64,000 bases of DNA from positions 62,001 through 126,000 of the forward strand of contig NZ_JAUDUY010000004.1 in assembly GCF_030380815.1 (NCBI RefSeq), read 5' to 3'. Position numbers and translations under genes: made by a program. The notes under the pieces are model-generated. The model was given only the letters and a program-made list of their open reading frames with translations. It ran no database searches and had not been told where the DNA came from. The stretch is from Robiginitalea aurantiaca. GTDB lineage: Bacteria; Bacteroidota; Bacteroidia; Flavobacteriales; Flavobacteriaceae. Positions 62,070 through 64,000 of the stretch are shown here, piece after piece (position 1 is the first letter of the stretch; each line of letters starts with the position of its first letter).

Positions 62070-64000
62070 TTAATACCGAACCTCCAGAGTATACCCAAGG
62101 CCAAGGCCTTTGAGTACCTTTTTCATTTCCACCTCCTTGGAGACCCGCTCAAAGGTGCCCCCGGTGAGCATACCCAGGGAAACGGCCAGGGCCTCCGTGG
62201 ATCCAACCTCCGCTTCGGCATCGATCCATTCCAGGGTTACCAGGACATCTTCGGTCAGCACGATATCGTAAGGCCTTAAGTCGACGCCTATCCGCCCCGT
62301 CTCTTTGGACTCCACAGCAATAATGATGTTTTCCTTTAAGATGTTCTCAGTGGGTTTTCCCCTATCTAAACGATACATATTGAGCCTGAAATAGACTTTG
62401 CCACTAAACCGGTTATAGGAAACATGAAAGCTGAAATTATCCACAAGAAGCGGCTGCCGACCCACTTTCATGCGAATGCCCATCTCTTTTCCAAATTGCG
62501 AATAATGAAAAAGGTGGCCGATAAACTTAGATTCGGTATTATTCCCAAGGGTCTTGCGTTTCCATTCCCGGGCTGTTAGGACGATTTCGTCTAATTCTGA
62601 AATCGCCTCCTTCATCTGGATGGCTACAGGTTCGGAATTTGCCTGTAGCTCGCTAACAGGGAATTCCTGACTTTCATAGCCCACCATCGAAATTCTGAGT
62701 GTATCTAAGTAGTTTGCTTCTGTAAGCTCAAAACGAAAAACCCCCTGGGAATTGCTCACGGTTCCAATGGGTTTGCCGATTAGCCCGATATTCACGTAGG
62801 CCAGACCCTCCCCTGAGTTCTTATCAGTAATGTTTCCGGAAATCGTAAAGGAATCCAAAACCTCGGTTACGTATTCCAGCGGCTTATCCGTTTTGTCCGC
62901 CTCTTGAAGCAGTTCCCGGTAATAGGCCTCAAAGCCGCTCCTACCAGTTAACTCCTGCTGAAAAAAGCGCAGGGAAGCCGTCATAATTTCTTCGTAAACC
63001 TGCACTTCCGTAGGGCTGGTCTCTAAAACCCAGGCCAGGCTGGCAAAGTCTTCATGCCTGGCGTTTACAAGCCGTATATAATGAACCGGGCTTTGTATTT
63101 TTTTATAGTAGCAGTATTCCGAGGTGGGTGCGAATTCTGCAATCCGATCCCCGGCTTCCATATGGAGGAAAGCCGCCCGGGTCTTCTCCGGGTGCAGAAC
63201 CCCGGCCTCGTAAATTTCAGAGAGATAGGCGTCATCTGCATCGGTGTCCCCGTAATAAAACGTATCCGAACCGTCCAGGGAAACCATGGCCTTAAAATCC
63301 GGGTGGCGGTCTAACAATAAAATGCCACTCATCCCGCCCCAACTAAGCCCGAGTATCCCCTTCCGGGACATATCCACAGCAAATTCGCCTGATCTTTTCA
63401 GGTATTCCATGGCGTGTTCGGCATCGTAAACCTGCTCCATGGTATTCTCAAGACCATTGGTCATGTCTCCCGGATAGGCACCGATTGAGGATATGGAAAC
63501 AACCACAAATCCTTGTTCTGCCAATTGCTCCAGGAGTCGGAAACTCTCCCAGCCCATCCCGTTATACCCAGCCATATAAACAATTAAAGGAAAAGACCCG
63601 CTTGCCGCAGGGGCTCCCCGAAAACTGCTTGTTTGCTTCTTTAAAAGGCGTTTGCCTTCTTCTGCCTCCAGGCCAAAGCCCGCTGCCAGGTACATGATAA
63701 GTTCATCGGAATAACCCGCGTAATCGGTTTCATCCTGATAGGCGATCGCACGCTGTTCATGAAGCCGGAATAAGTCCTCAAAAAGCATGGCATCTCCAGA
63801 TGCGCCCGCAGGGGCCGGATACCAGATATCCAAATCTAAAGGGCGGTAATGCAAGCGGTCACCCTCAGCCGTTCCGGGTTTATAGATGCGGGAAGAATCC
63901 ACAAGGTGAACTGTCCTGAACCCCGCCGCATATTCCGGGGGTTCCTGAGAACATAAAGGGAGTACACCCCCGATCAGCAAGCAGAAAAAAAGACGGTTCA
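62070..64000 (-). CDS. Exported alpha/beta hydrolase with carboxypeptidase-like regulatory domain (5' end just outside)
   Basis: The frame reads through 63980 up to the window end; the last visible bases give (A)TG AAC CGT CTT, so the start codon is probably at 64001, giving about 643 aa with signal peptide NRLFFCLLIGGVLPLCSQ. Residues about 40-340 form a hydrolase with GLSWGG nucleophile serine. A later ISGNITDKNSGEGLAYVNIGL (about 390-470) is a CarboxypepD_reg-like fold, then ELDEIVLTAREW. The substrate is unknown (acetylhydrolase-like). Confidence 0.78.
   Translation of the reverse strand, partial: NRLFFCLLIGGVLPLCSQEPPEYAAGFRTVHLVDSSRIYKPGTAEGDRLHYRPLDLDIWYPAPAGASGDAMLFEDLFRLHEQRAIAYQDETDYAGYSDELIMYLAAGFGLEAEEGKRLLKKQTSSFRGAPAASGSFPLIVYMAGYNGMGWESFRLLEQLAEQGFVVVSISSIGAYPGDMTNGLENTMEQVYDAEHAMEYLKRSGEFAVDMSRKGILGLSWGGMSGILLLDRHPDFKAMVSLDGSDTFYYGDTDADDAYLSEIYEAGVLHPEKTRAAFLHMEAGDRIAEFAPTSEYCYYKKIQSPVHYIRLVNARHEDFASLAWVLETSPTEVQVYEEIMTASLRFFQQELTGRSGFEAYYRELLQEADKTDKPLEYVTEVLDSFTISGNITDKNSGEGLAYVNIGLIGKPIGTVSNSQGVFRFELTEANYLDTLRISMVGYESQEFPVSELQANSEPVAIQMKEAISELDEIVLTAREWKRKTLGNNTESKFIGHLFHYSQFGKEMGIRMKVGRQPLLVDNFSFHVSYNRFSGKVYFRLNMYRLDRGKPTENILKENIIIAVESKETGRIGVDLRPYDIVLTEDVLVTLEWIDAEAEVGSTEALAVSLGMLTGGTFERVSKEVEMKKVLKGLGLGYTLEVRY

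Overview
The window looks like chromosomal DNA of a marine-type Flavobacteriia member (Bacteroidota), close to Robiginitalea/Muricauda-type genomes. The evidence is family content (DUF4369-TlpA, DUF4251, DUF1835, AcpH, GlmM and LpxL-type proteins), Bacteroidota-style promoters (TTG, about 19-23 bp, TAnnTTTG), weak Shine-Dalgarno signals and many lipoprotein signal peptides. The genus cannot be proven from the sequence. No rRNA, tRNA, CRISPR array or intact insertion sequence was seen.

Layout. 1-2.7 kb: a TIGR03915-type DNA-metabolism protein (running off the left edge) is divergent from a LexA/CI-like S24 repressor. Three TGGA-N5-TCCA dyads lie between them, and the repressor overlaps a GluR0-like glutamate-receptor potassium-channel gene. 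2.7-16.7 kb: mostly housekeeping genes (gamma-glutamyltransferase, AcpH, GlmM, lipid A acyltransferase, rhomboid, LVIVD propeller, TlpA, FAD/Fe-S dehydrogenase, AroC), plus an LpxH-like protein that has lost almost all metal ligands. 16.8-21.1 kb: an overlapping operon of a DAACS symporter, glutathione-synthetase-like ATP-grasp ligase, N-formylglutamate amidohydrolase and QEGLA/DUF1704 metallopeptidase. 21.1-29.5 kb: DCC oxidoreductase, MutS2 without Smr, uracil-DNA glycosylase, a DUF1835/nucleoside phosphorylase/substrate-binding operon, YciH and a 2OG-Fe(II) oxygenase.

29.6-37.3 kb: a fused branched-chain 2-oxoacid dehydrogenase E1 is followed by a compact biosynthetic cluster: FAD oxidoreductase, methyltransferase, type III polyketide synthase, enoyl-ACP-reductase-like SDR, FabZ-like dehydratase, ketoacyl-ACP synthase and a dedicated ACP. 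Together these look like a pathway that builds a special acyl starter on its own ACP, cyclises it with the type III PKS, then oxidises and methylates the product (a phenolic lipid or pyrone; inference).

37.4-43.1 kb: HPF-like protein, TerC, an MFS efflux pump, an outer-membrane protein and two tandem DUF4251 lipoproteins. 43.2-45.1 kb: an AT-rich accessory patch with two exactly spaced 104-bp structured repeats showing compensatory base changes, a YrdB gene remnant, an SRPBCC gene and a VIT1-family gene, each gene followed by an ACAACAATG-bearing element. 46.7-55.1 kb: an AraC regulator and a run of exported proteins (three amidohydrolases, a GYD protein, a truncated porin, a lipoprotein Asp/Glu-type racemase, an intact OprB-like porin) that look like a substrate-utilisation locus with a recombination scar. 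55.2-64 kb: SLC12-type transporter, two cold-shock proteins, a class III nucleotide cyclase, an EF-G paralogue with a changed G3 motif, and a hydrolase whose start codon lies one base outside the window.
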